Both the position numbers and the translations under genes were made by a program. A DNA stretch of 64,000 bases, from positions 1-64,000 of the forward strand of contig NZ_FNCP01000018.1 of NCBI RefSeq assembly GCF_900100785.1, given 5' to 3'. Numbering within the stretch: position 1 is the stretch's first letter; the number at the start of each line of letters is the position of its first letter. The DNA comes from Desulfosporosinus hippei DSM 8344. GTDB lineage: Bacteria > Bacillota > Desulfitobacteriia > Desulfitobacteriales > Desulfitobacteriaceae. Positions 8,852-18,581 of this stretch are shown one piece after another. The notes under the pieces are model-generated. The model was given only the letters and a program-made list of their open reading frames with translations, made no database searches and was not told the DNA's origin.

Positions 8852-9760
8852 TTACAATGGCAATCTAATCCATTCGCCTAGTGCGTAATCAAACTCTTCA
8901 GGAGTAAACTCTTCAAATCCATTGCCAGGATAAAATGTCAGTTCTCCGAAATAAAGTACTCCATTTACTTCATAAAAATCCACTCTCAAAAAGGGTATAT
9001 CTTTGGACAGTTGTTTCGAAAACTCAATCATTTTAGTAAAATTCTTTGGCTTCTCGATTATCGTTCCACTTCTCGGATAATGCCTCTCGAACGACATCGG
9101 ATTCCAGTCCATATCATAAAAGTCCACGTTTAATCCCGCCGGAGAATTTCTATTCAAGCAAACAAACGAACATTTTGGTTCACCGTTAAAACACATAAAC
9201 TTAAAGTCATTAAGCTCAGCATAGTTTTCGTTGACTATATATTGTTCACAAATAATGTGGGGTTTTACGTTTTTGTAGGGCCACTCTCTACCATGATAGA
9301 AATAGTTTCGCTTGAGACATCTGTTTATCTTACTTCTAGCTGCCTCTTTGTCAAATTTTCTTTTATTTTTACAAATCACCAAGCCCCCTGAATCATGGGT
9401 GCACTTTAGAACAAACTGATTAGGGAGATTTTCAAAATCTATTTCGTCAAAACTATCATAAGCTCCAAGTATGGGGATTAAACATTCCTCTCCCAGGATA
9501 TGACCTATATATTTTCTCACTGCTAACTTGTCCACTAACGTTGTATACAGAGGATTTCGATCGTAAATTTTTAACCACTGAAGCTTTTCGTTAAAAGTTT
9601 TAGGATTCAGTATATTCAACTTTTTCCCCATTCTCGCCCGATACACTAAGGATAGAAAAGTCTTGTCCGACATCCTATCTAACAACCCATTATCTCCAAG
9701 ATAGCTAAAAATTTTATAAGGATTTGATTTCAATCTTTTAAATCGTTGCATAATAGTCAA
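8852..9760 (-). CDS. TupA-like ATP-grasp protein
   Basis: The 302-residue protein matches the TupA-like ATP-grasp family named after teichuronopeptide biosynthesis. Typical segments are NPKTFNEKLQWLKIYDRN near 53, LVDKLAVRKYI near 76, PNQFVLKCTHDSGG near 113 and ELNDFKFMCFNGEPK near 181. The metal-binding end FLRVDFYEVNG-LYFGELTFYPGNG is near 258-280. Members occur in capsule and exopolysaccharide loci and probably ligate an amino-acid or sugar-linked carboxylate using ATP. The exact substrate is unknown. An ATG three codons downstream is an alternative start. Confidence 0.8.
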   Translation of the reverse strand: MTIMQRFKRLKSNPYKIFSYLGDNGLLDRMSDKTFLSLVYRARMGKKLNILNPKTFNEKLQWLKIYDRNPLYTTLVDKLAVRKYIGHILGEECLIPILGAYDSFDEIDFENLPNQFVLKCTHDSGGLVICKNKRKFDKEAARSKINRCLKRNYFYHGREWPYKNVKPHIICEQYIVNENYAELNDFKFMCFNGEPKCSFVCLNRNSPAGLNVDFYDMDWNPMSFERHYPRSGTIIEKPKNFTKMIEFSKQLSKDIPFLRVDFYEVNGVLYFGELTFYPGNGFEEFTPEEFDYALGEWIRLPL

Positions 9761-9962
9761 AACATCATCCCCGTTTTTTATTATAACTCTCGTATTCTCA
9801 GATCTACTTGACTCATAGGAACCTGCATGACTTAATTTGTCCTTTTTTAATGTAGATTAGTTTATTCCCATTTTCTCGCTCTCAGATAAAGTATCTAAAT
9901 AATACAATTCTGATGTAAAAAATGTTGATGTTTTGTGTTTGATAAAGTGTAGAATATGTTTG

Positions 9963-11183
9963 TTATACCTTCTTACATTTTTTATGATTATGAACCAATG
10001 CAAAGAATAACACAGTCAAGAGAAGATATTTTCTTGAATAATAAGTTACACTACCAAAGTCAATTAATAGTACAGAACATGCTAATAAAAATGATATTAT
10101 AAGTTCTTTTGAAGGATTTCTTAGTTTAAAGAACATTGAAATTAACGGAATTGTATATAGATAATATAGAATTAGTCCAACTACACCACCTGAGACTAGC
10201 ATTTCAAGATAATTAATTTCTGTTACATTTGCATATGTATTCTTGAACATACCTAGTCCTTTTCCTAATATAGGGTTATTCCCAAACTCTTCTATGCCAT
10301 ATTCGGCATATCGAGCACGTGCGTTGATTGAACCCTCGTATATTTGTGAACCAAGCAAATATTGGATTATTGCTTCCAACCGCTCCCCTGCAATATTATA
10401 TAAAACTGGAATTTCAATAACCAAATAATAACAAGTTAGAACTGCTAGCACCGACAAGATTCCTATTTTTACTTTTTTATTCGAATACATTAGCATCATT
10501 AAGAACATAAAATATAAGGTCAGTAGCATAATTCCTTTTCTGGAACCTGTCAATATAATCCCATTAGCCATAGCTAATGCCAACAACAAATATAAGTGTT
10601 TACGGTCTTTGATAAAATAATATAAAGAAAGCATAAATCCTACAGCACACACCATCGCAAGTCCGTTATTTGCCATGGCAACTGGTTCCCCCAAAAAAAT
10701 AAAACTAATGGAATCTTCCCCATAGGCATGGGCCAGACGACCTTCGAACAAAGTATCTTTCAAAATATATAACACTATTACCAATGAGGTGAAAGATGAC
10801 CATATATATGTTTTAAAAAGACGTTCTGTATCATTGCTAATTATTATAAAATTATAGAATAAAAATAATATCACAAAATTTAAAATTACACTCTGCAATG
10901 ATTCCCATGTGATATTTGCAAAAATGGCCACTCCTGATACCCATAAAAACAGATGATACGCTATAAAAGGTACATATAGAATGAAATATATACTTAAGTG
11001 TATTTTTCCATATGATAAGATAACGAGCAAGCAAATTATTATATTCGCTCCTAGAACCAGATCGGAGTATATATTATGTTCACTGATATTACCTAGCAAC
11101 AAAAACAGAAAAAACAGATACCACATAATGTCCAATAAATTTAATCTTTTTACTTTTATCATAACTTTATCAGATGGTTTCAC
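9963..11183 (-). CDS. O-antigen ligase/Wzy-type polysaccharide polymerase
   Basis: This 406-residue membrane protein has around ten hydrophobic segments and a large extracytoplasmic loop at about 250-320. The loop ends in NPILGKGLGMFKNTYANVTEINYLEMLVSGG, the usual Wzy_C signature. It would polymerise flipped repeat units at the outer membrane face. The start is GTG with GAGGG 7 bp upstream. Its position between flippase and glycosyltransferase genes supports a Wzy role. It is strongly A+T-rich. Confidence 0.8.
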   Translation of the reverse strand: MKPSDKVMIKVKRLNLLDIMWYLFFLFLLLGNISEHNIYSDLVLGANIIICLLVILSYGKIHLSIYFILYVPFIAYHLFLWVSGVAIFANITWESLQSVILNFVILFLFYNFIIISNDTERLFKTYIWSSFTSLVIVLYILKDTLFEGRLAHAYGEDSISFIFLGEPVAMANNGLAMVCAVGFMLSLYYFIKDRKHLYLLLALAMANGIILTGSRKGIMLLTLYFMFLMMLMYSNKKVKIGILSVLAVLTCYYLVIEIPVLYNIAGERLEAIIQYLLGSQIYEGSINARARYAEYGIEEFGNNPILGKGLGMFKNTYANVTEINYLEMLVSGGVVGLILYYLYTIPLISMFFKLRNPSKELIISFLLACSVLLIDFGSVTYYSRKYLLLTVLFFALVHNHKKCKKV

Positions 11184-11199
11184 TTAAAATCCCTCTATC

Positions 11200-12246
11200 T
11201 TATATAATAGTTTCCCACTCACTAACTATTTTACCAACCGCCAAATTCCGTCTCATATTTGTACCATTCTTAGACATAAATTCCGCCTTCTCTGGGTTTT
11301 GAATGACGTATTTTATTGCTTCATACAGGGCCTGAGCATCTCCCACCGGAACCAATATTCCGTTCACGTAGGAATCAATCATCATTCTAGCCCCACCACA
11401 AGGGCAGTCTGTAACAATGCATGGAAGTCCAAGGGCCATAGCCTCTATCATAGAATTTGAAAGACCTTCGTAATCCGATGAAGAGACAAACATTGCGCAA
11501 TCTACTATCTTTTCATGGATATCGATAATGCTTCCATGAAGAGAAATGCAGTCCTGTAAGCTTTTTTTTAAAATATAGGTTTCAATCCTATTCTTTTCAC
11601 TACCATCTCCATACAGAGACAACTTATATTCCGGATAATCTTTGTGAACTAACGCAAAAGCATCAATAAGTAGCGGAAGATTTTTTTGTTTTTCCAAACG
11701 GCAAAAACTTACAATCTCATAATTCCGTTTACCTTGCCACCGCACCGGTAAATCTTCTTTAATTGGATTAGGAATTACAACAGTTCTATTCTGTATGAAC
11801 TGCGGAAAATACGCTTTTGCATCCGGCGTTTGACATACCAGGCAATCTGCTTTTCTATATAAAAGATTTCTTAGCTGTTTTAATCCAGGTTTACCACCTT
11901 TTCTTGCCGGATCATTTCTTTCTGAAATAATGATGTGCAATTTCATACCAAGTGTAGCTATCAACACTTTCATATTTATGTGATATTCAAAAGCTACTAT
12001 TACATCTGGCTTTTCAATTAGAATATGTTTCCTAATTAGTTTGATGGTTTGCAATTTGGATGCGGTGCCATCCAATTCTGTAACATGAATCGCCTCATGC
12101 ACATAATAGTTCTTTTCACATTTATTCATGGCAAAAACGCTCACAGTATATTCCTGTGTTTGTGCCAACCTATTAGCAATCATAGTAAGCACTCTCTCGG
12201 CACCACCACCGCCGAGCCGATTGCTGATAAACACAATCTTCTTCAT
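11200..12246 (-). CDS. glycosyltransferase, GT4 family
   Basis: The 348-residue GT-B enzyme has the N-terminal SNRLGGGGAERVLTMIANRL acceptor-domain motif. The C-terminal donor domain has VSFCRLEKQKNLPLLIDAF near 181 and SSSDYEGLSNSMIEAMALGLPCIVTD (EX7E) near 254-280. It would add one sugar to the lipid-linked repeat on the cytoplasmic side. Donor and linkage cannot be read from sequence. Its ATG overlaps the stop of the next upstream glycosyltransferase by four bases. Confidence 0.85.
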   Translation of the reverse strand: MKKIVFISNRLGGGGAERVLTMIANRLAQTQEYTVSVFAMNKCEKNYYVHEAIHVTELDGTASKLQTIKLIRKHILIEKPDVIVAFEYHINMKVLIATLGMKLHIIISERNDPARKGGKPGLKQLRNLLYRKADCLVCQTPDAKAYFPQFIQNRTVVIPNPIKEDLPVRWQGKRNYEIVSFCRLEKQKNLPLLIDAFALVHKDYPEYKLSLYGDGSEKNRIETYILKKSLQDCISLHGSIIDIHEKIVDCAMFVSSSDYEGLSNSMIEAMALGLPCIVTDCPCGGARMMIDSYVNGILVPVGDAQALYEAIKYVIQNPEKAEFMSKNGTNMRRNLAVGKIVSEWETII

Positions 12247-13361
12247 TTATTTTCTCCGTGCTCAACTGCATTAATATATATTTCATTTAAAAACTTGACA
12301 TTTTCATCAATGTCAAATGATGCAGCTTTCAACTCCCTGCAGGCTGTATCCGACAGAGCCGTACGATCTGCTCCAACATTTGTCGCAAGAATTGCGTCAA
12401 CCCATACGTCTACCCCTCTGTCTATTGGAAGGAACAGCACTTGATTTGTTACCTTACATTCTCTAGTAATAGTGTCCGAAATCAGACATGGCAAACCAGA
12501 AATCTGCCATTCAAGCACCACATTGGGCAACCCCTCAAACAGCGAAGGGAGCGCCATGATGTCCATCGCTTGTAGCATCTCATGGACATTGGTAATTCGA
12601 CCTGTGAAAACAACAACATTTTCAATATCGAGCGATGAAGCCTGCTTCTCAAGAGACTCTCGCATAGCACCGCCACCCATGATATACAGCACGCTCTTAG
12701 GCTGACACTTATGCACTTTGGCAAACACATCCACTAGGAACGGAAGATTCTTCTGGTCGTTCAGATTGCCAACATAGCCGATAACCAGCTTGTTTCCCAT
12801 CCGAAATGTTTTTCTGATATTCTCTCGTACATGGATATCGAAATGAAATCGTTGCAAATCTTTACCGTTATGAATAACGGTAAACGGTTTGTCACCAAAA
12901 AGCCACTTGCCTGCATCCTTACCACAGGCGATAGCGTGCGTATAGCTGTGATCAAACATTGGACGCATAAATTTATGTAGTTTAGGATTTTCACTGCGGG
13001 TGTTTCTGCTATGGGCAATTCTCATAGGAACACCGGCCAACTTTGCAATCACCAACTCAACGACAAGCAAGCTACTACTACCGTGGACATGAACAACGTC
13101 ATATTTTTCTTTTTTTAACAGCCTGAAAAGCACTACAAGATACTTCGGCAGTTCTTTTTTTCTGTCTGGAGAGATAATCACATTGCAACCAAGAGTCCGA
13201 AATTCCTCTATGATGTCATGTGCATTGTTGTGTACGGCAAGAATATCTACTTGAACGTCGGTTCTATCTATCCTTTTCATGAATTCTAACTGTGTAGAAG
13301 TTATCCCTTCTCTGCGAAGTCCACCGGTTAGAATATTTAAAACTTTGACTTTAGTAGCCAA
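12243..13361 (-). CDS. glycosyltransferase, GT4 family (EpsF-like)
   Basis: The 372-residue GT-B protein begins KVLNILTGGLRREGITSTQLEF, resembling EpsF-type transferases. The middle has YDVVHVHGSSSLLV and IAHSRNTRSENPK. The donor domain includes IGYVGNLNDQKNLPFLVDVF near 197 and MALPSLFEGLPNVVLEWQISGLPCLISD near 275-300. It is translationally coupled to the following GT4 gene by an ATGA overlap. Sugar specificity is unknown. Confidence 0.85.
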   Translation of the reverse strand: MATKVKVLNILTGGLRREGITSTQLEFMKRIDRTDVQVDILAVHNNAHDIIEEFRTLGCNVIISPDRKKELPKYLVVLFRLLKKEKYDVVHVHGSSSLLVVELVIAKLAGVPMRIAHSRNTRSENPKLHKFMRPMFDHSYTHAIACGKDAGKWLFGDKPFTVIHNGKDLQRFHFDIHVRENIRKTFRMGNKLVIGYVGNLNDQKNLPFLVDVFAKVHKCQPKSVLYIMGGGAMRESLEKQASSLDIENVVVFTGRITNVHEMLQAMDIMALPSLFEGLPNVVLEWQISGLPCLISDTITRECKVTNQVLFLPIDRGVDVWVDAILATNVGADRTALSDTACRELKAASFDIDENVKFLNEIYINAVEHGENK

Positions 13362-13444
13362 CTAAATTACCTCATCTATCTGTCATATTGTATTTGCAAC
13401 TTATCAATTATTTCTAGGCCAATGTTGGGGGCTACTTCACAAGT

Positions 13445-14440
13445 TCAGTTTTCTACATCAACATGATACAAATATCTTCTCAACAACATCAGTTGCGGCA
13501 TCATTCTGGGGCACACCATCATAATCATAGCACGAATTCTTTCTTTCGCGGATGTTGGAACCCTGAGTGAAAATAAAGCCTGTGTTCTAGTTACATGCAA
13601 ACATTTTTTATACATTTCTGGATATCTTTTCTCAACCGACGCAAGAACCATGAGATCATATACATCGGAGTGAGTACGCCAATTGGCATACTTCCACGCA
13701 TTATTTAGTTTTGAAGTTTTTATAATAAAATCATTTTTTATAACTTCTATCGCCATCAATCCGTTTATCCAGTTATCCATAGAAAACTTTGTAGTTACAC
13801 TAGTCGGATTATCCTTACGATAGTAATATATTCTTCTATGCCCCACTCCCACAATATTAGCCCGTTGAAAAGCGGCGGTGTTAAAGTTAAAGCCTTCTCC
13901 AATGATAAGATTCGGTAAAAATCTAATCTTATCGCCAATAAAACTTCTCTTAAACATTTTATTATTCGCACCTACCGGGATATTGTAACAAAGAATTTCA
14001 GCTGCTGCCTTTTCAGCAGAATAAACCTCCATTTTATCTTTTTTTATTTGATTCAGATTATAATTGCTAAACATTTCTGTTGTTAACGAAACGTCTGCGT
14101 CATTGCGAACTGCCAGATCCAATAAGTATTCAACATAGTCAGGCATAAGGTAATCGTCACCATCAACGAAGCATATATAGTCGCCTGAGGCGGCGTTTAT
14201 TCCTGCATTTCTGGCAGAACTAACTCCAGCATTCTTTTGATGGATTACCTTAATTCGCTTGTCCTTGGCCGCATATTCATCACAAATCCTTCCGGAGTGA
14301 TCTGGCGAACCATCGTCTACCAAAATAATTTCAATATTATAATAGGTCTGATTAATGATCGTTTCGATACACTTGCCAAGAAATTTACCAACATTGTATA
14401 TCGGAATAATCACAGACACTTTAACTTCACTATTCTCCAT
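13445..14440 (-). CDS. glycosyltransferase, GT2 family
   Basis: The GT-A fold is clear: KVSVIIPIYNVGKFLGKC, INQTYYNIEIILVDDGSPDHSG, KNAGVSSARNAGINAASGDYICFVDGDDYL with the metal-binding DGDD. I choose the ATG at 14438-14440 (AAAGGA 10 bp upstream), giving 331 residues, over an upstream in-frame start that adds 12 residues. The C-terminal 200 residues are variable, as usual for repeat-unit transferases. Donor unknown. Confidence 0.88.
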   Translation of the reverse strand: MENSEVKVSVIIPIYNVGKFLGKCIETIINQTYYNIEIILVDDGSPDHSGRICDEYAAKDKRIKVIHQKNAGVSSARNAGINAASGDYICFVDGDDYLMPDYVEYLLDLAVRNDADVSLTTEMFSNYNLNQIKKDKMEVYSAEKAAAEILCYNIPVGANNKMFKRSFIGDKIRFLPNLIIGEGFNFNTAAFQRANIVGVGHRRIYYYRKDNPTSVTTKFSMDNWINGLMAIEVIKNDFIIKTSKLNNAWKYANWRTHSDVYDLMVLASVEKRYPEMYKKCLHVTRTQALFSLRVPTSAKERIRAMIMMVCPRMMPQLMLLRRYLYHVDVEN

Positions 14441-14635
14441 TTTATCAGCATTCCTTTCTGCTAAGCTGCAATTCAATTAGTTCGTTAGGACGGAGAAAAG
14501 TCCACCCGCAGATAGTACGGATACATCAAACATATTAGCAACGCACAACGGAGCAATTAAGATATCGGGCATTGTAAATACATATCCTTATGTACGTCAA
14601 AGGATCTACTCAAATCAGAGAAGCCATAGATGTCT

Positions 14636-15757
14636 TTATCCCTGTATACAATGTGATATTTCCTGTCTCAGATATTCATAAGTATGCTTGCGCCCTGTCC
14701 GAATGATGGAATCTGTCTCTTCGTACTTAATAGGCGATGCAAGCATCTGTGAAAGGCTCTCCATATCACAAATAATACGGTCACTCAAGTGGAGGCGCTC
14801 CAACAAATCTGTCAGCTTTTCAGCATTTCCATAGCCTCCCCTGCGAACCAGGGACACAAATTTCTGATGCGTAATAACTGATATGATTGTACCGTGGAAT
14901 GTATCAGTTATAATAGCCTCTGCATGCTGAAAATAGACAATGACCTGGAACGGAGAACAGTCAATAAACTTATCGCAGCAATCTTGTACGCCACCAATAC
15001 AGAAGATTTTCCACCCTTTCTGCTTTGCGTATGCTCTGATTGCTTTACACTCTTCTATACTGAATCTTCCCGAGTAGCCATATAAGATCATATATTTGGA
15101 CTCCGGAACTTTTGAAGGAATAACATTGCACTTTCCAATGAAGTCATATGCCAATACCGGATCAAGATTATAATGCGGCTCCTGACCGGTCAAACCCTTA
15201 ACCACAGCTCCGCTGTTAGCATCACGCACAGAAATAGCATTAAACTTACTGAGATATTCAGTAACCCTGTCCCTCACTTTATACTGCTCCAGATGCTGCA
15301 ATGTGGTATTGCCAAAGGATGCAGCATAACTAATCAACTTCTTAGCATGATTGCTGATTCCAAACAATTCTGGAGAAAAGCCCACATTCGGATTATTCTG
15401 AACGCAATTAAACACCTCGTCGCTACCGACTACCAACAAGTCCAGTTCCGGGGCATAATTCATTGTTTTGTTAATTCCAAGATAAGGGTAATAATTTGCT
15501 GCATAATTCTTTTTATACATAATAAAGCGAATTTTCTCTTTCAGTGGCGCGTCGTTTCTAAAGACTTCAAGCACCTTAGATATCTTACGGGACAACCCTC
15601 TGCCGCTCTCTGCTATAACCAAGCATTCTCCTGGATGATAGTCCACAAACTCAACATTGCAGCCTAAATCCTCCAGTATCTTTTTTAAGCCGTATGCCTG
15701 CAAAAATGAGCCGTAGTTAAAAATACGCTGCATTGACAAGATTCCAACTTTGCTCAT
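14636..15757 (-). CDS. polysaccharide pyruvyl transferase family protein
   Basis: The 373-residue protein matches the pyruvyl transferase (CsaB/WcaK) family. It has the start KVGILSMQRIFNYGSFLQAYGLKK, the conserved LLVVGSDEVFNC near 133, ISYAASFG near 166, ISVRDANSG near 199 and ADTFHG-type C-terminal segment ITDTFHGTIIS near 295. Members ketalise sugars with pyruvate from phosphoenolpyruvate, although some relatives are diverged. Six bases separate it from the Alg13-like gene upstream. Confidence 0.85.
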   Translation of the reverse strand: MSKVGILSMQRIFNYGSFLQAYGLKKILEDLGCNVEFVDYHPGECLVIAESGRGLSRKISKVLEVFRNDAPLKEKIRFIMYKKNYAANYYPYLGINKTMNYAPELDLLVVGSDEVFNCVQNNPNVGFSPELFGISNHAKKLISYAASFGNTTLQHLEQYKVRDRVTEYLSKFNAISVRDANSGAVVKGLTGQEPHYNLDPVLAYDFIGKCNVIPSKVPESKYMILYGYSGRFSIEECKAIRAYAKQKGWKIFCIGGVQDCCDKFIDCSPFQVIVYFQHAEAIITDTFHGTIISVITHQKFVSLVRRGGYGNAEKLTDLLERLHLSDRIICDMESLSQMLASPIKYEETDSIIRTGRKHTYEYLRQEISHCIQG

Positions 15758-15762
15758 TACTT

Positions 15763-16269
15763 TTATTTCCTCTCTTTAAGAAGCTCATCTACGATACCTT
15801 CAAACTTTTCATTGAACAAAGCGTTATTGCTCTCCAAAGCAGCTGGCATAGCTTTAACAATAGCGTTATAGTTCAAAATAGTCTTTTCAAGTTCGTTCAT
15901 ATCTTCCACGACAATAATGTTACCTTGCCGCTCAGCTACAGCCTTGGAAAAATCCGCCTGATGATTATTGACATGCTCATCAAACTGCTTCTGGCGAGGC
16001 ACAACAACAGGGATTTTTCCAACTTGTAGCGGCATAATAAAACTGGAAGGGCCACCATGCGTAATAACAATCCGGGCACTAGCTACATTCTTGACCATTT
16101 CTTGATAAGGAAACAACTTACTCCACGTGCAGTATTTTGGCTCGTAGGTACTAAATCCCGTCTGGATAATAACTTCCTCTTTAATAAGACCTTTCTCTTT
16201 AAGCTCATCAACAAACTTGACCAGTCGGTTGAACGGCTGCTCATGCGTTCCAACTGTAACAAATATCAT
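15763..16269 (-). CDS. Alg13-like glycosyltransferase subunit (Cps14G/PssE type)
   Basis: The 168-residue protein is a stand-alone C-terminal GT28 domain. It has MIFVTVGTHEQPFNRLVKFVDEL at the start and ITHGGPSSFIMPLQVGKIPVVVPRQKQFDEHVNNHQ near 90-125, the UDP-sugar-binding part. In this two-component system the Alg13-like half carries donor binding and the adjacent Alg14-like half anchors and binds the acceptor. In Streptococcus the pair adds beta-1,4-galactose. The sugar here is unproven. Confidence 0.88.
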   Translation of the reverse strand: MIFVTVGTHEQPFNRLVKFVDELKEKGLIKEEVIIQTGFSTYEPKYCTWSKLFPYQEMVKNVASARIVITHGGPSSFIMPLQVGKIPVVVPRQKQFDEHVNNHQADFSKAVAERQGNIIVVEDMNELEKTILNYNAIVKAMPAALESNNALFNEKFEGIVDELLKERK

Positions 16270-16302
16270 TTCTGCACCCCCTTGTTGACAACAGAACCCA
16301 GA

Positions 16303-16752
16303 TCAGAAGATACTACCAAGATTGACCGCCTTCGGATAAATCCTCTTCATCTCTTCCCACTCAACTACAAACTTATCAACGATGGGATATACCATTTTGC
16401 CCGTCATTGTGGGCTTGTCAATTCGATCAAACACCTCGACATAAATCAGCTTTGCTCCAATGAGTTTGCCGAGATAGAAAAAAGGGACTGCGACTGCGGC
16501 ACCAGATGAAATAATCAAATCGGGCTTTTCTTCTTTTAGAATTTTGATTGCCTGCTTCGTATTAATAATCAATGCTTTTAAGCTACGATTTGTAGGATAA
16601 TAGCAAGAATACACTTTTTCTCCGTCCAAAAGGCTTCTTGCGTCTTCCTTATCAAATGTAACCCAAAAGCGCTCTTTATCCTTCCAAAAGGGTTTCAACA
16701 TATATAGATGAGTTAAATGACCTCCAGAGGAACCAACGAAACAAATCTTCAT
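16303..16752 (-). CDS. Alg14-like glycosyltransferase partner (Cps14F/PssD type)
   Basis: The 149-residue protein begins KICFVGSSGGHLTHLYMLKPFW and contains PDLIISSGAAVAVPFFYLGKL, both standard for Alg14/PssD proteins. It lies 33 bp upstream of its Alg13-like partner in the same orientation. Together they would form one transferase at the membrane. Genes upstream of it in the transcript return to a higher G+C look. Confidence 0.88.
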   Translation of the reverse strand: MKICFVGSSGGHLTHLYMLKPFWKDKERFWVTFDKEDARSLLDGEKVYSCYYPTNRSLKALIINTKQAIKILKEEKPDLIISSGAAVAVPFFYLGKLIGAKLIYVEVFDRIDKPTMTGKMVYPIVDKFVVEWEEMKRIYPKAVNLGSIF

Positions 16753-16959
16753 AAACCTCAGCCCCTTAATCTCTTCATATCCCCTTTAATACATTGAAAT
16801 AATTGCGGAAGCTCATTAATATTTGGTATTCGATGGAGCTTAAGAGTCATTTTGTGTAGCAAGTGTTAAAAACTTAATAAAAGCACATCTCCACAATTAC
16901 CTCTATATAGTAATTAACCATAGTGATTTAATGTTTGAACTCTACAAATCGGCAAACAT

Positions 16960-18369
16960 TTAACTTGCACCCTTCCTCAAAAGAACCACTGGCACTGTCC
17001 TAGCCAATATCTCCATATCCAACCACAACGACCAGCGATCCACATACTCAGCGTCCATTTCCATCCACTGATCGAAATCCACTTCATTCCGCCCACTAAT
17101 CTGCCAGATACATGTGATTCCCGGCTTCACCGCCAACCTCTTCCGATGCTTGGAATCGTACAAATTGACTTCGCTGATCAGGGGAGGGCGTGGCCCGACT
17201 AAGCTCATATCCCCTCGAAAAACATTGTATAGTTGAGGCAGCTCATCAATACTGGTTTTGCGAATAAACCTACCCACTGCAGTCACTCTCGGATCATTGG
17301 CTATCTTAAACACTGGTCCGCTCATTTCATTTAAATGAGCTAATCGTCCCTTAAGCTCTTCGGCATTTACAACCATCGACCGGAATTTATAAATATTAAA
17401 TTCCCTTCCATTTAACCCAACTCTTTCTTGAGCAAAAAATATTGGGCCCTTGGAGGTCAACTTTATCGCTAAAGCTACTAATACAAAGACCGGCGTGAGA
17501 ACCATAAGACCGGCACCCGATAAAATAACATCCATCCCTCGTTTAGCCGCTTCATGCCAAGGCCGTCTTGGGTGGCTATCATACACAACCATTGAAAGCC
17601 CCCCAAAATCCATGGGCCTGCTGCGAGAAACTTTCGTCACAATATCGTCGAGAAGTACAGCCACTGTCTTACCCATGACATCCAGAATTTCGATTGACTC
17701 TTGAACACCCTTTTCCGTAATCAGCGCTGTAACAACCGTTAAATCTACGATGTTCATGCGAATAATGGATTCGAGATTGGAGTAATCCCCCAGATAAGGT
17801 ATCTCAAGACCATTTTTAGCAGGGGCAATGTACCCTATGACTCTATAGCCTAACTGTGGATTATCCTTAAGTTTCTGTAGGTAAAGCTCAGCAGCAGAGC
17901 CTGCACCCAGAATCAGCACATAACGAGTATTTCTGCCTAGTTTCCTTCCTGCTTGCAGAACCAGCCGGGTCAAAATATGCATTCCAATGGTTAAACCCAC
18001 TGCAAAGGCCTCAAAATAATAGAAGAAGCGCGTATGCAGCAAATTCGGGTTATAAAGATTAATAGTTATCATACTGACTGCGAATGAGAAAAAGTGAGCT
18101 TTCAAAATCTTGCTTAGTTCACGCCGCGCAGACATGAAGCGGCGTGATTGATAGACTTTTAAAGCATTGTTAGCGATGATCCAAGCCACCAAGTAAATTA
18201 AGAATATTGTAAAGTATCCTGGCCAATTATCATTTATCAAAACATACTTGAGGTGATAGATTTCAATGGCCAAAGAGAAGCTCAACGCTATTAGAACAAT
18301 GTCGACAAGTTCAGATATGTTTTCAATGATCCCCCTGTCCCTTAGCACTGTCTCACTTCCCTTTTCCAT
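16960..18369 (-). CDS. polyprenyl-phosphate sugar phosphotransferase (WcaJ/CpsE-like)
   Basis: The 469-residue protein has four or five N-terminal membrane helices and a CoA-binding-like Rossmann segment (YVLILGAGSAAELYLQKL near 150). The C-terminal bacterial sugar transferase domain includes KRGMDVILSGAGLMVLTPVF, GPIFFAQERVGLNGREFNIYKFRSMV and FIRKTSIDELPQLYNVFRGDMSLVGPRPP. It would start repeat-unit assembly by moving a hexose-1-phosphate onto undecaprenyl phosphate. It is the first glycosyl step encoded after cpsB in transcription order. Confidence 0.9.
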   Translation of the reverse strand: MEKGSETVLRDRGIIENISELVDIVLIALSFSLAIEIYHLKYVLINDNWPGYFTIFLIYLVAWIIANNALKVYQSRRFMSARRELSKILKAHFFSFAVSMITINLYNPNLLHTRFFYYFEAFAVGLTIGMHILTRLVLQAGRKLGRNTRYVLILGAGSAAELYLQKLKDNPQLGYRVIGYIAPAKNGLEIPYLGDYSNLESIIRMNIVDLTVVTALITEKGVQESIEILDVMGKTVAVLLDDIVTKVSRSRPMDFGGLSMVVYDSHPRRPWHEAAKRGMDVILSGAGLMVLTPVFVLVALAIKLTSKGPIFFAQERVGLNGREFNIYKFRSMVVNAEELKGRLAHLNEMSGPVFKIANDPRVTAVGRFIRKTSIDELPQLYNVFRGDMSLVGPRPPLISEVNLYDSKHRKRLAVKPGITCIWQISGRNEVDFDQWMEMDAEYVDRWSLWLDMEILARTVPVVLLRKGAS

Positions 18370-18581
18370 TTCTAATTATCTAACGGATCTTCAAGCCAAA
18401 ACTTATAAAGTTAGCAGCCATAGGCCCACCGTCCTAGGACTAACCGCAACTCCATATATTTCCCTATAAGAAAGTAATATCCTTCACACACTAATCACAA
18501 AATTCCAACACCATACCCACAATTTCAGTAAACTTCGCCACATTCCGAGTCGATCTTATATTCCTTCTTCCCAATATACTT

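Noticed and set aside
15173-15667. 164-residue plus-strand open frame inside the pyruvyltransferase gene
   Set aside because: Shadow of the minus-strand gene, which has clear family motifs.
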